Counted from the stretch's first letter, positions 38,196 through 51,200 are shown. The stretch: 64,000 bases of DNA from Hydractinia symbiolongicarpus (GCF_029227915.1 NC_079879.1:32370501-32434500); one strand, 5' to 3'. Numbers and translations: made by a program. The notes: generated by a model not told the origin, from the sequence alone.

Positions 38196-41182
38196 TTCAT
38201 TGACTTTCTAACGGCATGAGTCCGTTTGAGTTACAACGGTTGCGTCACATATTCGTATCAACATGTATTTAGCGATATGTTCCTGATATTACTAGGTTGC
38301 ATCGCTTTTAACCGTGAAAAGATTGACTGTGTGACTTAATTGAACTGATTTTGGACTTTGACCTTATATATTTGATAAATGAGCCTATTGGACTCCAAGA
38401 AATAACATTCTTCCTAATTTGACATGATTGCTGGAACTCAGCGATTACACTGGCCGCTGTGATAGCGCTTTATTTAAAACTGTAGAAAAATAAGTCATTT
38501 TTTACTGTGGGACCAATCCTAGCCGTTAGCTCACGCTGAAGAAATAGAGACAGTTTCAAAGACTATATTTCTTTGACTTTCTAACAGTATCAGTCCGTTT
38601 GAGTTACAAGGTTGCTTCACATATTCGTACCAAAATGGATGTAGCAATATGTTTCAGATATTACTAGGTTACATCGCTTTCAACAGTGAAACGATTGACT
38701 GTGGGACTTAATTGAACTGATTTTGGACTTTGACCTTATTAATGTGATAAATAAGCCAATTCGACTCCAAGAAATAACATTCTTCTTAATTTGACATAAT
38801 TGCTGTAACTCAGCGATTACACTAGTCGGTGTGATAGCGCTTTATTTAAAAGTTTAGATGAATAAGTCATTTTTTACTGTGGGACAAATCCTAGCCGTTA
38901 GCGCGCTGACGAAGTAGAATCAGTTTCAAAAACTACATCTCATTGACTTACTAACGGTATCAGTCCGTTTCACCTACAACGGATGCGTCACCTATATGTA
39001 CCAACATGTATTTAGCGATATGTTTCTGATATTACGAGGTGGCATTGCTTTTAACGGTGAAACGATTGACTGTGGGACTTAATTGAACTGGTTTGGACAT
39101 TGACTTTGTTAATGTGATAAATGAGACAATTGGATCCCCAGAAGTAACATTCTTCTTAATTTGACATGGTTGCTGTAACTCAGCGATAACACTGGCCGCT
39201 GTGATAGCGCTTTATTAAAAACTGTAAATATATAAGTCATTTTTAACTGTGGGACCAATCCTAGCCGTTAGCGCGAGCTGAAGAAATAGAGAAAGTTTTG
39301 AAAACTACATTTCATTGACTTTCCAACGGTATCAGTCCGTTTGAGTTACAACGGTTGCGTCACATATTCGTACCAACATGTATTTAGCGATATGTTTCTG
39401 ATGATACTAGGTTGCATCGCTTTTCACGGTGGAACGATTGACTATGGGACTTAATTGAACTGATTTTAGACTTTAAACTGATAAATGTGATAAATGAGAC
39501 AATTGGACACCCAGAAATAACATTCTTCTAAATTTGACATGATTGCTCGAACTCAGCGTTTACACTGGCCGGTGTGGTAGTGCTTTACTTAAAAATGTAT
39601 ATAAATAAATCATTTTTTACTGTGGGACCAATCCTAGCCGTTAGCCCGCGCTGAAGAAATAGAGACAGTTTGGAAAACTACATTTCATTGACTTTCTAAC
39701 GGTATCAGTCCGTTTGAGTTACAACGGTTGCGTCACATATTCGTACCAACATGTATTTAGCGATATGTTTCTGATGTTACTAGGTTGCATCGCTTTTAAC
39801 GGTGGAACGATTGACTATGGGACTTATTTGTACTGATTTTAAACTTTGAACTTATAAATGTGATAAATGAGACAATTGGACCCCCAGAAATAACATTCTT
39901 CTTAATTTGACATGATTGTTCGAACTCAGCGATTACATTGGGCGCTGTGGTAGCGCTTTACTTAAAAATGTAGATAAATAAGTCATTTTTTACTGTGGGA
40001 CCAATCCTAACCGTTAGCGCGCGCTGAAGAAATAGAATTAGTTTCAAAAGCTACATTTCATTGACTTACTAACGGTGTCAGTACGTTTCACTTACAACGG
40101 TTGCGTCACCTATTCGTACCAACATGTATTTAGCGATATTTTTCTGATGATACTAGGTTGCATCGCTTTTCACGGTGGAACGATTGACTATGGGACTTAA
40201 TTGAACTGATTTTAGACTTTAAACTTATAAATGTGATAAATGAGACAATTGGACACCCAGAAATAACATTCTTCTTAATTTGACATGATTGCTCGAACTC
40301 AGCGTTTACACTGGCCGGTGTGGTAGCGCTTTACTTAAAAATGTAGATAAATAAATCATTTTTTACTGTGGGACCAATCCTAGCCGTTAGCCCGCGCTGA
40401 AGAAATGGAGACAGTTTGGAAAACTACATTTCATTGACTTTCTAACGGTATCAGTCCGTTTGAGTTACAACGGTTGCGTCACATATTCGTACCAACATGT
40501 ATTTAGCGATATGTTTCTGATGTTACTAGGTTGCATCGCTTTTAACGGTGGAACGATTGACTATGGGACTTATTTGAACTGATTTTAAACTTTAAACTTA
40601 TAAATGTGATAAATGAGACAATGGGACCCCCAGAAATAACATTCTTCTTAATTTGACATGATTGTTCGAACTCAGCGATTACACTGGGCGCTGTGGTAGC
40701 GCTTTACTTAAAAATGTGGATAAATATGTCATTTTTTACTGTGGGACCAATCCTAACCGTTAGCGCGCGCTGAAGAAATAGAATCAGTTTCAAAAGCTAC
40801 ATTTCATTGACTTACTAACGGTGTCAGTACGTTTCACTTACAACGGTTGCGTCACCTATTCGTACCAACATGTATTTAGCGATATTTTTCTGATATTACT
40901 AGGTTGCATCGCTTTTAACATTGAAAAGATTGACTGTGTGACTTAATTGAATTGATTTTGGCCTTTGACCTTATATGTGTGATAAATGAGCCTATTGGAC
41001 TCCAAGAAATAACATTCTTCTTATTTGACATGATTGCTAGAACTCAGCGATTACACTGGCCGCTGTGATAGCGCTTTATTTAAAATTGTAGATAAATAAG
41101 TCATTTTTTAATGTGGGACCAATCCTAGCCGTTAGCTCGCGCTGAAGAAATAGAGACAGTTTCAAAGACTATATTTCTTTGA
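38196..41182 (+). repeat. Satellite array up to the Penelope-like insertion
   Basis: About eight monomers. The monomer near 38,560 belongs to the family reading CAAAGACTATATTTC, the same family later hit by the Penelope-like element at 41168. Two neighbouring monomers near 39,640-40,150 and 40,390-40,900 share the rare readings TACGTTTCACTTAC and GACTTATTTG, pointing to a two-monomer (about 745-bp) local duplication. No gene is present. Confidence 0.9.
41168..41182 (+). repeat. Target-site duplication, left copy (15 bp)
   Basis: ACTATATTTCTTTGA is present here and again at 43571-43585, directly flanking the Penelope-like element. The same 15 bases occur once, uninterrupted, in related monomers, for example near 38,567. 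It is therefore a true duplication made on insertion. Confidence 0.93.
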
Positions 41183-41409
41183 ATTCTTTATAGGTTTGCC
41201 TTTTCATAGTTAGTTAGCAAGTATTTCTTGGGTTTAAGGCAATAAATAACAAATTAAATTTTGATAAATTTTCTCCCTGATCTTCGTCAGAGCATCTTCA
41301 GATCACAAGTAAAAACGTCTTTCAACATGCATGTACAAATTGTTAAAAATTCTCTTGATAAAAATAAAATGTATAAAAATCGTTTATTAACAATAAAAGT
41401 CGTTAAAAA
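41183..41409 (-). other. Penelope-like element 3' UTR with small inverted repeats
   Basis: A non-coding AT-rich tail of about 227 bp lies between the nuclease stop and the left target duplication. It contains CTGA-TCTTCG-TCAG (41277-41290) and, around it, TGATCT (41278-41283) pairing with AGATCA (41300-41305), two alternative small hairpins. A conserved structured 3' end would suit template recognition in this class, but function is inferred only. Confidence 0.65.
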
Positions 41410-42153
41410 TTATAGTATATTTTCCAAAATTTCAGATAATCGTCTTATTTCATCTTTTTTGTTCAATAAATCCGATTTATGTTGTTTAATCGCTAATGCC
41501 TCTTTAAATTTTCTTTTAATAAAATTGTTTTCCCTATAGAGAATTTCTATTTTCTCAAAGTTCATTTCGTGTTTTGTTTCTTTAATGTGTTTGGACATTC
41601 CAGAGACGTTTTCTTTATCGTTTTTTGCGCCATTTTTGTGTTCTTTTATTCGTGTTGTCAACTTCCTTCCTGTTTCTCCTATGTAATATTTTCCACAATC
41701 TCCACACGTTACTTTATATACAACACCTGATTCATTGTCTTGGTTTCCGTTTTTTAATATTTTGTTGCCTTTTACAGCATTTTTCAGCGCTTTGTTTTTC
41801 GTATGTGTTAATTTTACATTAATCTTCTTGCATACTCTGGCGATTTGTTCTGAGATGCCTTTTTCATAGGGTAAAAACAATCGAATTGAATTCGTGTCGT
41901 CATCTGTCTGGTTTCTTCCATTACATTCTTTGTTTAATGTTTCTTTTATCGTTTTTGTTACGATGTTCTTGGGAAACTCATTTAATTGCGTAGTTTTTTG
42001 TATGTAATTAAATTCTTCTTTGAGGTCTGCTTCTTCTGTGCAAATGGTTTTTGCTCTTCTCGTTAAAGTTTTAATTGTCGATAATTTTACGTGTAAAGGT
42101 TGGTTTGACGTATAATTAGTGTATTGTCCCGTATGCGTAAGTTTTTTATACAC
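41410..42153 (-). pseudogene. Penelope-like element: RT C-terminal part and GIY-YIG endonuclease
   Basis: An open segment of 247 codons. The first 60 residues (YKKLTHTGQYTNY) match the post-catalytic RT region of Penelope elements, and the linker is basic. The GIY-YIG nuclease spans about 143-225: GVVY at 143-146 stands for GIY, CGDC at 150-153 is the Cys pair typical of Penelope nucleases, YYIG is at 156-159, with Arg168, His172 and Glu218 in the expected catalytic places. This domain cuts the target for insertion. The segment starts after a stop at 42160-42162 and its first codon is GTG, so it is a fragment of a longer protein and not an independent gene. It is the best-preserved part of the element. 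Confidence 0.88.
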
Positions 42154-42519
42154 TTTTGTTTACACTGTATTATCATCTTTTCTCATTATTAAACAATCCA
42201 AAAATGGGATCTGGTCATCCTTTTCTTCCTCCCCTGTGAATTTTACCTTTGAATAAATGTTATTCAACTCAATTAAGGGTCCTCGGTTTTATGTTTTGTA
42301 ACAGTGAACGTATCGTCTACTTTTCTTAGCCAAATTCTTGGTGCGTGTAACATTGAGTAGATACTATTATCAACTATTCTTTAAATGTAGATTTCGGCAA
42401 AACATGGCGACGCAGGTGATCCGATGAAGAGACCATCCGCCTGGTTGTAGAATTTGTTTCCTATTTTGAAGGTCATAAATTCAACTGAGATTTTCACGAG
42501 ACGTACCAAGGCTTCTTTA
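42154..42519 (-). pseudogene. Penelope-like element: broken RT catalytic core
   Basis: Between the two longer open segments the RT core can still be read in shifted frames. Around 42405-42433 the minus strand encodes GLFIGSPASP, the Penelope counterpart of the RT B' motif, followed by a TAA at 42381-42383. Around 42312-42320 is VDD in the context WLRKVDDTF, where the family normally has a Tyr before VDD and here has Lys. After another frameshift near 42,280 the reading continues (IPFLDCLI near 42,200) to a stop at 42160-42162. The core is inactive. Confidence 0.85.
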
Positions 42520-43340
42520 TTAAGATTTGTTAAAAGTGTCTTCTCTGATTCTCCTTTCTACTTCATGTATGACTTCAGATTTTGGTAGGGAAGGGTACAT
42601 ATCTGCAATATCAAAACTCACCAACTTCTCATTCTCGTCCAAGTTAATTTCTTTTACTTTGTTAACAAATTGCTCCGTGTCTTTTATGTATGATTTTGCT
42701 GACGTTGTTAGATATTTAAGTTCTTTACTAACAAATTTAGCAATTTTGTAGAATACAGATCCTTGGGTGCTTATTATAAGTCTGACCTTTAGTGGGTTTT
42801 TATGAGTTTTTAATGATGGTCTTGCCATAGGTGTTGACGGCGTAATTTGTTTTAATTGGTTCATTTGTTCTATCGATAACATGTTTTCTTTTCGGAGATT
42901 TGCGATTTCCTTGTTAATAGCCGTTTTTGCTTTCTCAATATTATCACTTTTCAGTTCTACATATCTCTCTTTGTTGGATAATTCTTGATTAATTAATTCG
43001 TCTACTTTTTGTTGCAAAATTATGCATGTTGCTCTGCCTTTGTCGTTTTCGATCAAAATAAGTCTATTTTGTTTCAACCATTCATTTAAACCATGACACA
43101 GCTCATTTGTAATATTTGTTAATTTAGTGTTTTTTTCTTTTTCCATAATTCTTTTGCATTCAAATCGAAATCCATTTGCCATTGAAGGTGAAGAAAATGA
43201 TTTTGCTGCTTCTTCGATTCCACAAATCATGTCAATTATAGGCAATTTCTTCGTTGAAATTTTGAATTCGAGACCCTTTGACAATAACGGAATAAATTCA
43301 TCAGGAATTTCAACACCAGAAAAGTTTAATAGCGTTTTTG
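42520..43340 (-). pseudogene. Penelope-like element: N-terminal half of the reverse transcriptase
   Basis: The open segment of about 250-270 codons contains LSKGLEF, a conserved element upstream of the RT, then DKGRATCII, RPSLKTHK and SFDIADMYPSLP, the RT motif A with its catalytic Asp. It ends in a TAA (42520-42522) shortly after REDTF. One base of shift restores reading into the core described at 42154-42519, so a single-base indel near 42,530 broke it. Upstream, the frame overlaps the end of the N-terminal segment near 43,310-43,340, where another one-base shift lies. The apparent start at 43282-43284 is a TTG inside the conserved motif and not a real start. Confidence 0.87.
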
Positions 43341-43570
43341 TTTGGTGTTTCTTTTTTCTCTTCTGGTGTTATCTCATTATTTTGTTTGAACTTTTTCATT
43401 AGTAATATTTCGAAATTTCTTGACAGATGCATGTTTTTGTGCTCAATTTTCTTTGAATCTCTTTTCTTTGTGAGCTTTAGAAGGTTTGCACAATCAGTAA
43501 GAGATAATGTATCTTCTATCAGATTTTCGTTTTTTTGTTTCATCTGTTGTTGTTTCCAGCGTTTAGAATT
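43310..43570 (-). pseudogene. Penelope-like element: N-terminal segment
   Basis: Open sequence from the 5' border to a stop at 43310-43312, about 86 codons. It is Lys- and Asn-rich and helical, with KNMHLSRNFEILLMKKF in the middle, and ends in AIKLFWC where one base of shift would lead into the RT segment. An ATG at 43541-43543 exists, but coding-like sequence continues upstream of it to the border. I therefore read it as an internal Met in a truncated copy. No catalytic motif is present here. Confidence 0.7.
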
Positions 43571-43585
43571 ACTATATTTCTTTGA
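43571..43585 (+). repeat. Target-site duplication, right copy (15 bp)
   Basis: ACTATATTTCTTTGA is identical to 41168-41182 and is followed by CTTTCTAACAG, the normal continuation of this satellite monomer. The satellite phase is restored to within one or two bases when one copy is removed. Confidence 0.93.
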
Positions 43586-46500
43586 CTTTCTAACAGTATC
43601 AGTGCGTTTGAGTTACAAGGTTGCTTCACATATTCGTACCAAAATGGATGTAGCAATATGTTTCAGATAATACTAGATTACACCGCTTTTAACAATGAAA
43701 CGATTGACTGTGGGACTTAATTGAACTGATTTTGGACTTTGACCTTATTAATGTGATAAATGAGCCAATTCGACTCCAAGAAATAACATTCTTCTTAATT
43801 TGACATGATTGCTGTAACTCAGCGATAACACTTGCCGCTGTGATAGCGTTTTATTTAAAAGTGTAGATGAATAAGTCATTTTTTACTGTGGGACAAATCC
43901 TAGCCGTTAGCGCGGGCTTACAAAATAGGATCAGTTTCAAAAGCTACATTTCATTGACTTACTAACGGTGTCAGTCCGTTTCACTTACAACGGTTGCGTC
44001 ACCTATTCGTACCAACATGTACTTAGCGATATTTTTCTGATATTACTAGTTTGCATCGCTTTTAACAGTTAAACGATTGACTGTGTGACTTAATTGAACA
44101 GATTTGGGACTTTGACCTTATATATGTGATAAATGAGCCTATTGGACTCCAAGAAATAACATTTTTCTTAATTTTACATGATTGCTGGAACTTAGCGATT
44201 ACACTGGCCGCTGTGATAGTGCTTTATTTAAAACTGTAGATAAATAAGTCAGTTTTAACTGTGGGACCAATCCTAGCCGTTAGCGTGCGCTGAAGAAATA
44301 GAGAAAGTTTCGAAAACTACATTTCATTTTCTTTCTAACGGTGTCAGTCCGTTTGAGTTACAACGATTGCGTCACATATTCGTACCAATATGTGTTTAGC
44401 GATATGTTTCTGATATTACTAGGTTGCATCGCTTTTAACGGTGGAACGATTGACTATGGGACTTAATTGAACTGATTTTAGACTTTGAACTTATAAATGT
44501 GATAAATGAGAGAATTGGATCCCCAGAAGTAACATTCTTCTTAATTTGACATGATTGCTGGAACTCAGCGATTACACTGGCCGCTGTTACAGCGCTTTAT
44601 TTAAAACTGTAGATAAATAAGTTATTTTTTACTGTGGGACCAATCCTAGCCGTTAGCTCGCGCTTAAGAAATAGAGACAGTTTGGAAAACTACATTTCAT
44701 TGAATTTCTAACGTTATCAGTCGTTTGAGTTATAACGGTTGCGTCACATTTTTGTACCAACTTATAATTACCGATATGTTTCTGATATTACTAGGTTGCA
44801 TCGCTTTTAACAGTGAAACGACTGACTGTGGGATTTAATTGAACTGATTTTGGACTTTGACCTTATAAATGTGTTAAATGAGCCAATTGGACTCCAAGAA
44901 ATAGCTATTTTCATAATTTGACACGATTGTTGGAACTCAGCGATTACACTGGCCGCTGTGATAGCGCTTTATTTGAAACTGTAGATAAATAAGTCATTTT
45001 TTACTGTGAAACCAATCCTAGCCGTTAGCTCGCGCTGAAGAAATAGAGAAAGTTTCAAGAACTACATTTCATTGTCTTTCTAACGGTATCAGTTTGTTTG
45101 AGTTTCAAGGGTTGTGTCACATATTCGTACCGGCATGTATTTAGCGATATGTTTCTGATATTACTAGGTTCAATCGCTTTTAACAGTAAAACGATTGACT
45201 GTGGGACTTAATTGAACGGATTTTAGACTTTGAACTTATAAATGTGATAAATGAGACAATTGGACCCCAAGAAATAAAATTCTTCTTAATTTGACATGAT
45301 TGCTCGACTTCAGCTTTAACACTGGGCTCTCCGGTAGTGCTTTATTTAAAAGTGTAGATAAATAAGTCAGATTTAACTGTGGGACCAATCCTAGCCGTTA
45401 GCACGCGCTGAAGAAATAGAGAAAGTTTGGAAAACTACATTTCATTGACTTTCTAACGGTATTAGTCCGTTTGAGTTACAACGATTGAGTCACATATTCG
45501 TACCAATATGTGTTTAGCGATATGTTTCTGATATTACTAGATTCCATCGCTTTTAACAGTGAAACGATTGACTGTGTGACTTAATTGAACTGCTTTTAGA
45601 CTTCAAACTTATAAATGTGATAAATGAGCCAATTGGACCCCAAAAAATAACATTCTTCTTAATTTGACGTGATTGCTCGATTTCAGCTATTACACTGGGC
45701 TCTCTGGTAGTGCCTTATTTAAAAGTGTAGCTAAATAAGTCAGTTTTAACTGTGAGACCAATCCTAGCCGTTAGCTCGCGCTTAAGAAATAGAGACAGTT
45801 TGGAAAACTACATTTCATTGACTTTCTAACGGTATCAGTCGTTTGAGTTATAACGGTTGCGTCTCATTTTCGTACCAACTTATAATTACCGATATGTTTC
45901 TGATATTACTAGGTCGCATCGCTTTTAACAGTGAAACGACTGACTGTGGGATTTAATTGAACTGATTTTGGACTTTGACCTTATAAATGTGATAAATGAG
46001 ACAATTGGATCCCCAGAAGTAACATTCTTCTTAATTTGACATGATTGCTGGAACTCAGCGATTACACTGGCCGCTGTTACAGCGCTTTATTTAAAACTGT
46101 AGATAAATAAGTTATTTTTTACTGTGGGACCAATCCTAGCCGTTAGCTCGCGCTTAAGAAATAGAGACAGTTTGGAAAACTACATTTCATTGACTTTCTA
46201 ACGTTATCAGTCGTTTGAGTTACAACGGTTGCGTCACATTTTCGTACCAACTTATAATTAGCGATATGTTTCTGATATTACTAGGTTGCATCGCTTTTAA
46301 CAGTGAAACGACTGACTGTGGGATTTAATTGAACTGATTTTGGACTTTGACCTTATAAATGTGTTAAATGAGCCAATTGGACTCCAAGAAATAACATTTT
46401 TCATAATTTGACACGATTGTTGGAACTCAGCGATTACACTGGCCGCTGTGATAGCGCTTTATTTAAAACTGTAGATAAATAAGTCATTTTTTACTGTGGA

Positions 46501-48289
46501 ACCAATCCTAGCCGTTAGCTCGCGCTGAAGAAATAGAGAAAGTTTCAAGAACTACATTTCATTGTCTTTCTAACGGTATCAGTTTGTTTGAGTTTCAAGG
46601 GTTGTGTCACATATTCGTACCAGCATGTATATAGCGATATGTTTCTGATATTACTAGGTTCAATCGCTTTTAACAGTAAAACGATTGACTGTGGGACTTA
46701 ATTGAACTGATTTTAGACTTTGAACTTATAAATGTGATAAATGAGACAATTGGACCCCAAAAAATAACATTCTTCTTAATTTGACGTGATTGCTCGATTT
46801 CAGCTAATACACTGGGCTCTGTGGTAGTGCCTTATTTAAAAGTGTAGATAAATAAGTCAGTTTTAACTGTGGGACCAATCCTAGCCGTTAGCGCGCGCTG
46901 AAGAAAAAGAGAAAGTTTCGAAAACTACATTTCATTGACTTTCTACCGGTATCAGTCCGTTTGAGTTACAACAGTTGCGTCACATATTCGTACCAACATG
47001 TATTTAGCGATACGTTTCTGATATTACTAGGTTGCATCGCTTTTAACGGTGGGACGATTGACTGCGGGACTTAATTGAACTGATTTTGGACTTTGACCTT
47101 ATTAATGTGATAAATGAGCCATTTCGACTCCAAGAAATAACATCCTTCTTAATTTGACATGATTGCTGTATCTCAGCGATTACACTAGTCGGTGTGATAA
47201 CGCTTTATTTAAAATTGTAGATAAATAAGTCAGTTTTGACTGTGGGACCAATCCTAGCCGTTAGTGCGCGCTGAAGAAACAGAGAAAGTTTCGAAAAAAA
47301 CATTTCATTGACTTTCTAACGGTATCAGTCCGTTTGAGTTGCAACGGTTGCGTCACATATTCGTACCAACATGTATTTAGCGATACGTGTCTGATGTTAC
47401 TAGGTTGCATGGCTTTTAACGGTGGAACGATTGACTATGGGACTTAATTGAACATATTTTGGACTTTGACCTTGTTGATGTGATAAATGAGCCAATTCGA
47501 CTCCAAGAAATAACATTCTTCTTATTTTGACATGATTGCTGTAACGCAGCGATAACAATGGCCGCTGTGGTAGTGCTTTTTTAATAGTGTAGATAAATAA
47601 GTCAGTTTTAACTGTGGGACCAATCCTAGCCCTTAGCGCGCGCTGAAGAAACAGAGAAAGTTTCGAAAAAAAACATTCCATTGACTTTTTAACGGTATCA
47701 GTCCGTTTGAGTTACACCGGCTGCGTCACATATTCGTACCAACTTATATTGAGCGATATTTTTCTGATATTGCTAGGTTGCATCGCTTTTAACAGTGAAA
47801 AGATTGACTGTGGGACTTAATTGAACTGATTTTAGACTTTGACCTTGTTAATGTGATAAATGAGCCAATTCGACTCCAAGAAAAAACATTCTTCCTATTT
47901 TGACATGATTGCTGTAACTCAGCGATAACAATGGCCGCTGTGGTAGTGCTTTATTTAAAAGTGTAGATGAAAAAGTCATCTTTTACTGGGGGACAAATCC
48001 TAGCCGTTAGCGCGCGCTGAAGAAACAGAGAAAGTTTTGAAAACTACATTTCATTGACTTTCTAACGCTATCAGTCCGTTTGAGTTACAACGGCTGCGTC
48101 ACATATTCTTACAAACTTATATTGAGCGATATTTTTCTGATATTGCTAGGTTGCATCGCTTTTAACAGTGAAAAGATTGACTGTGGGACTTAATTGAACT
48201 GATTTTAGACTTTGAACTTATAAATGTGATAAATGAGACAATTCGATCCCCAGAAGTAACATTCTTCTTAATTTGACATGATTGCTCGA
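43586..48289 (+). repeat. Satellite array right of the Penelope-like element
   Basis: About 12-13 monomers of divergent families. Two runs, near 44,640-45,190 and 46,140-46,690, share the readings TCGCGCTTAAGAAATAG, TCAGTCGTTTGAG and TTTCAAGGGTTGTG. They are about four monomers apart, so a 4-monomer unit is partly duplicated. Several monomers carry the 5' sequence AGCTCGCGCT in place of the CpG palindrome AGCGCGCGCT. A 93-codon reading at 47400-47681 on the minus strand is a chance stop-free monomer. No gene is present. Confidence 0.9.
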
Positions 48290-51200
48290 CTTCAGCTTCC
48301 ACACTGGGCGCTGTGGTAGCGCTTTACTTAAAATTGTAGATAAATAAGACATTTTTTACTGTGGGACCAATCCTAACCGTTAGCGCGCGCTGAGGAAATA
48401 GAGAAAGTTTCGAACACTACATTTCATTGACTTTCTAACGGTATCAGTCCGTTTGAATTACAACGGTTGCGTCACACAGTCGTACCAACATGTGTTTACC
48501 GATATGTTTCTGATATTACTAGCTTCCATCGCTTTTAACAGTGAAACGATTGACTGTGTGACTTAATTGAACTGATTTTAGACTTCAAACTTATAAATGT
48601 GATAAATGAGACAATTGGACCCCAAGAAATAACATTCTTCTTAATTTGACATGATTGCTCGATTTCAGCTATTACACTGGGCTCTGTGGTAGTGCCTTAT
48701 TTAAAAGTGTAGATAAATAAGTCAGTTTTAACTGTGGGACCAATCCTAGTCGTTAGCGCGCGCTGAAGAAACAGAGAAAGTTTCGAAAACTACATTTCAT
48801 TGACTTTCTAACGGTATCAGTCCGTTTGGGTTACAACGGTTGCGTCACATATTCGTACCAACATGTATTTAGCGATACGTTTCTGATATTACTAGGTTGC
48901 ATCGCTTTTAACGGTGGAACGATTGACTATGGGACTTAATTGAACTGATTTTAAACTTTCAATTTATAAATGTGATAAATGAGACAATTGGATCCCTAGA
49001 AGTAACATTCTTCTTAATTTGACATGATTGCTCGACTTCAGCTTTCACACTGGGCGCTATGGTAGTGCTTTACTTAAAATTGTAGATAAATAAGTCATTT
49101 TTTACTGTAGGACCAATCCTAACCGTTAGCGCGCGCAGAAGAAATAGAGAAAGTTTCGAAAACTACATTTCATTGACTTTCTAACGGTATCAGTCCGTTT
49201 GAGTTACAACGGTTGCGTCACATATTCGTACCAACATGTATTTAGCGATACGTTTCTGATGTTACTAGGTTGCATCGCTTTTAACGGTGGAACGATTGAC
49301 TATGGGACTTAATTGAACTGATTTTAGACTTTGAACTTATAAATGTGATAAATGAGACAATTGGATCCCCAGAAGTAACATTCTTCTTAATTTGACATGA
49401 TTGCTCGAGTTCAGCTTTCACATTGGGCGCTGTGGTAGCGCTTTACTTAAAAATGTAGATAAATAAGTCATTTTTTACTGTGGGACCAATCCTAGCCGTT
49501 AGGTCGCGCTGAAGAAATAGAGAAAGTTTCAAGAACTACATTTCATTGTCTTTCTAACTGTATCAGTTAGTTTGAGCTTCAAGGGTTGTGTCACATATTC
49601 GTACCAACATGTATTTAGCGATATGTTTCTGATGTTACTAGGTTGCATCGCTTTTAACGGTGGAACGATTGACTATGGGACTTAATTGAACTGATATTAG
49701 ACTTTGAACTTATAAATGTGATAAATGAGACAATTGGACCCCAAGAAATAACATTCTTCTTAATTTGACATGATTGCTCGACTTCAGCTTTCACACTGGG
49801 CGCTGTGGTAGTGCTTTATTTAAAAGTGTAGATAAATAAGTCAGTTTTACCTGTGAGACCAATCCTAGCCGTTAGCGCGCGCTGAAGAAACAGAGAAAGT
49901 TTCGAAAACTACATTTCATTGACTTTCTAACGGTATCAGTCCGTTTGGGTTACAACGGTTGCGTCACATATTCGTACCAACATGTATTTAGCGATACGTT
50001 TCTGATGTTACTAGGTTGCATCGCTTTTAACGGTGGAACGATTGACTATGGGACTTAATTGAACTGATTTTAAACTTTCAATTTATAAATGTGATAAATG
50101 AGACAATTGGATCCCTAGAAGTAACATTCTTCTTAATTTGACATGATTGCTCGACTTCAGCTTTCACACTGGGCGCTATGGTAGCGCTTTACTTAAAATT
50201 GTAGATAAATAAGTCATTTTTTACTGTAGGACCAATCCTAACCGTTAGCGCGCGCTGAAGAAATAGAGAAAGTTTCGAAAACTACATTTCATTGACTTTC
50301 TAACGGTATCAGTCCGTTTGAGTTACAACGGTTGCGTCACATATTCGTACCAACATGTATTTAGCGATACGTTTCTGATGTTACTAGGTTGCATCGCTTT
50401 TAACGGTGGAACGATTGACTATGGGACGTAATTGAACTGATTTTAGACTTTGAACTTATAAATGTGATAAATGAGACAATTGGATCCCCAGAAGTAACAT
50501 TCTTCTTAATTTGACATGATTGCTCGAGTTCAGCTTTCACATTGGGCGCTGTGGTAGCGCTTTACTTAAAAATGTAGATAAATAAGCCATTTTTTACTGT
50601 GGGACCAATCCTAGCCGTTAGCTCGCGCTGAAGAAATAGAGAAAGTTTCAAGAACTACATTTCATTGTCTTTCTAACTGTATCAGTTTGTTTGAGCTTCA
50701 AGGGTTGTGTCACATATTCGTACCAACATGTATTTAGCGATATGTTTCTGATGTTACTAGGTTGCATCGCTTTTAACGGTGGAACGATTGACTATGGGAC
50801 TTAATTGAACTGATATTAGACTTTGAACTTATAAATGTGATAAATGAGACAATTGGACCCCAAGAAATAACATTCTTCTTAACTTGACATGATTGCTCGA
50901 CTTCAGCTATTACACTGGGCTCTGTGGTAGTGCTTTATTTAAAAGTGTAGATAAATAAGTCAGTTTTAACTGTAGGACCAATCCTAGCCGTCAGCGCGCG
51001 CTGAAGAAATAGAGAAAGTTTCAAAAACTACATTTCATTGACTTTCTAACGGTATCAGTCCGTTTGAGTTACAACGGTTGCGTCACATATTCGTACCAAC
51101 ATGTATTTAGCGATATGTTTCTGATGTTACTAGGTTGCATCGCTTTTAACGGTGGAACGATTGACTATGGGACTTAATTGAACTGATTTTAGACTTTGAA

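Larger units (their letters stand above)
41183..43570 (-). mobile_element. Penelope-like retroelement with GIY-YIG endonuclease, defective and 5'-truncated
   Basis: A 2388-bp insertion on the minus strand between 15-bp target duplications. From 5' to 3' it encodes an N-terminal segment, a reverse transcriptase of the Penelope type and a C-terminal GIY-YIG nuclease, followed by a 3' UTR. The reading frame is broken by at least three frameshifts (near 43,320, 42,530 and 42,280) and two stops (42381-42383 and 42160-42162). Coding sequence runs right up to the 5' border (a KRWKQQQ reading near 43,549-43,566), so the 5' end is missing, as is usual for copies of this class. The element can no longer move by itself. 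Confidence 0.93.

Noticed and set aside
41260-41310. Hammerhead ribozyme in the Penelope-like 3' region
   Set aside because: Fragments resembling the core (CTGACGA and GAAA) occur on the minus strand, but stems II and III cannot be paired convincingly by eye.
47400-47681. 93-codon minus-strand reading and the 74-codon plus-strand reading at 62516-62740
   Set aside because: Both are ordinary satellite sequence with chance open frames, and neither has a recognisable domain.
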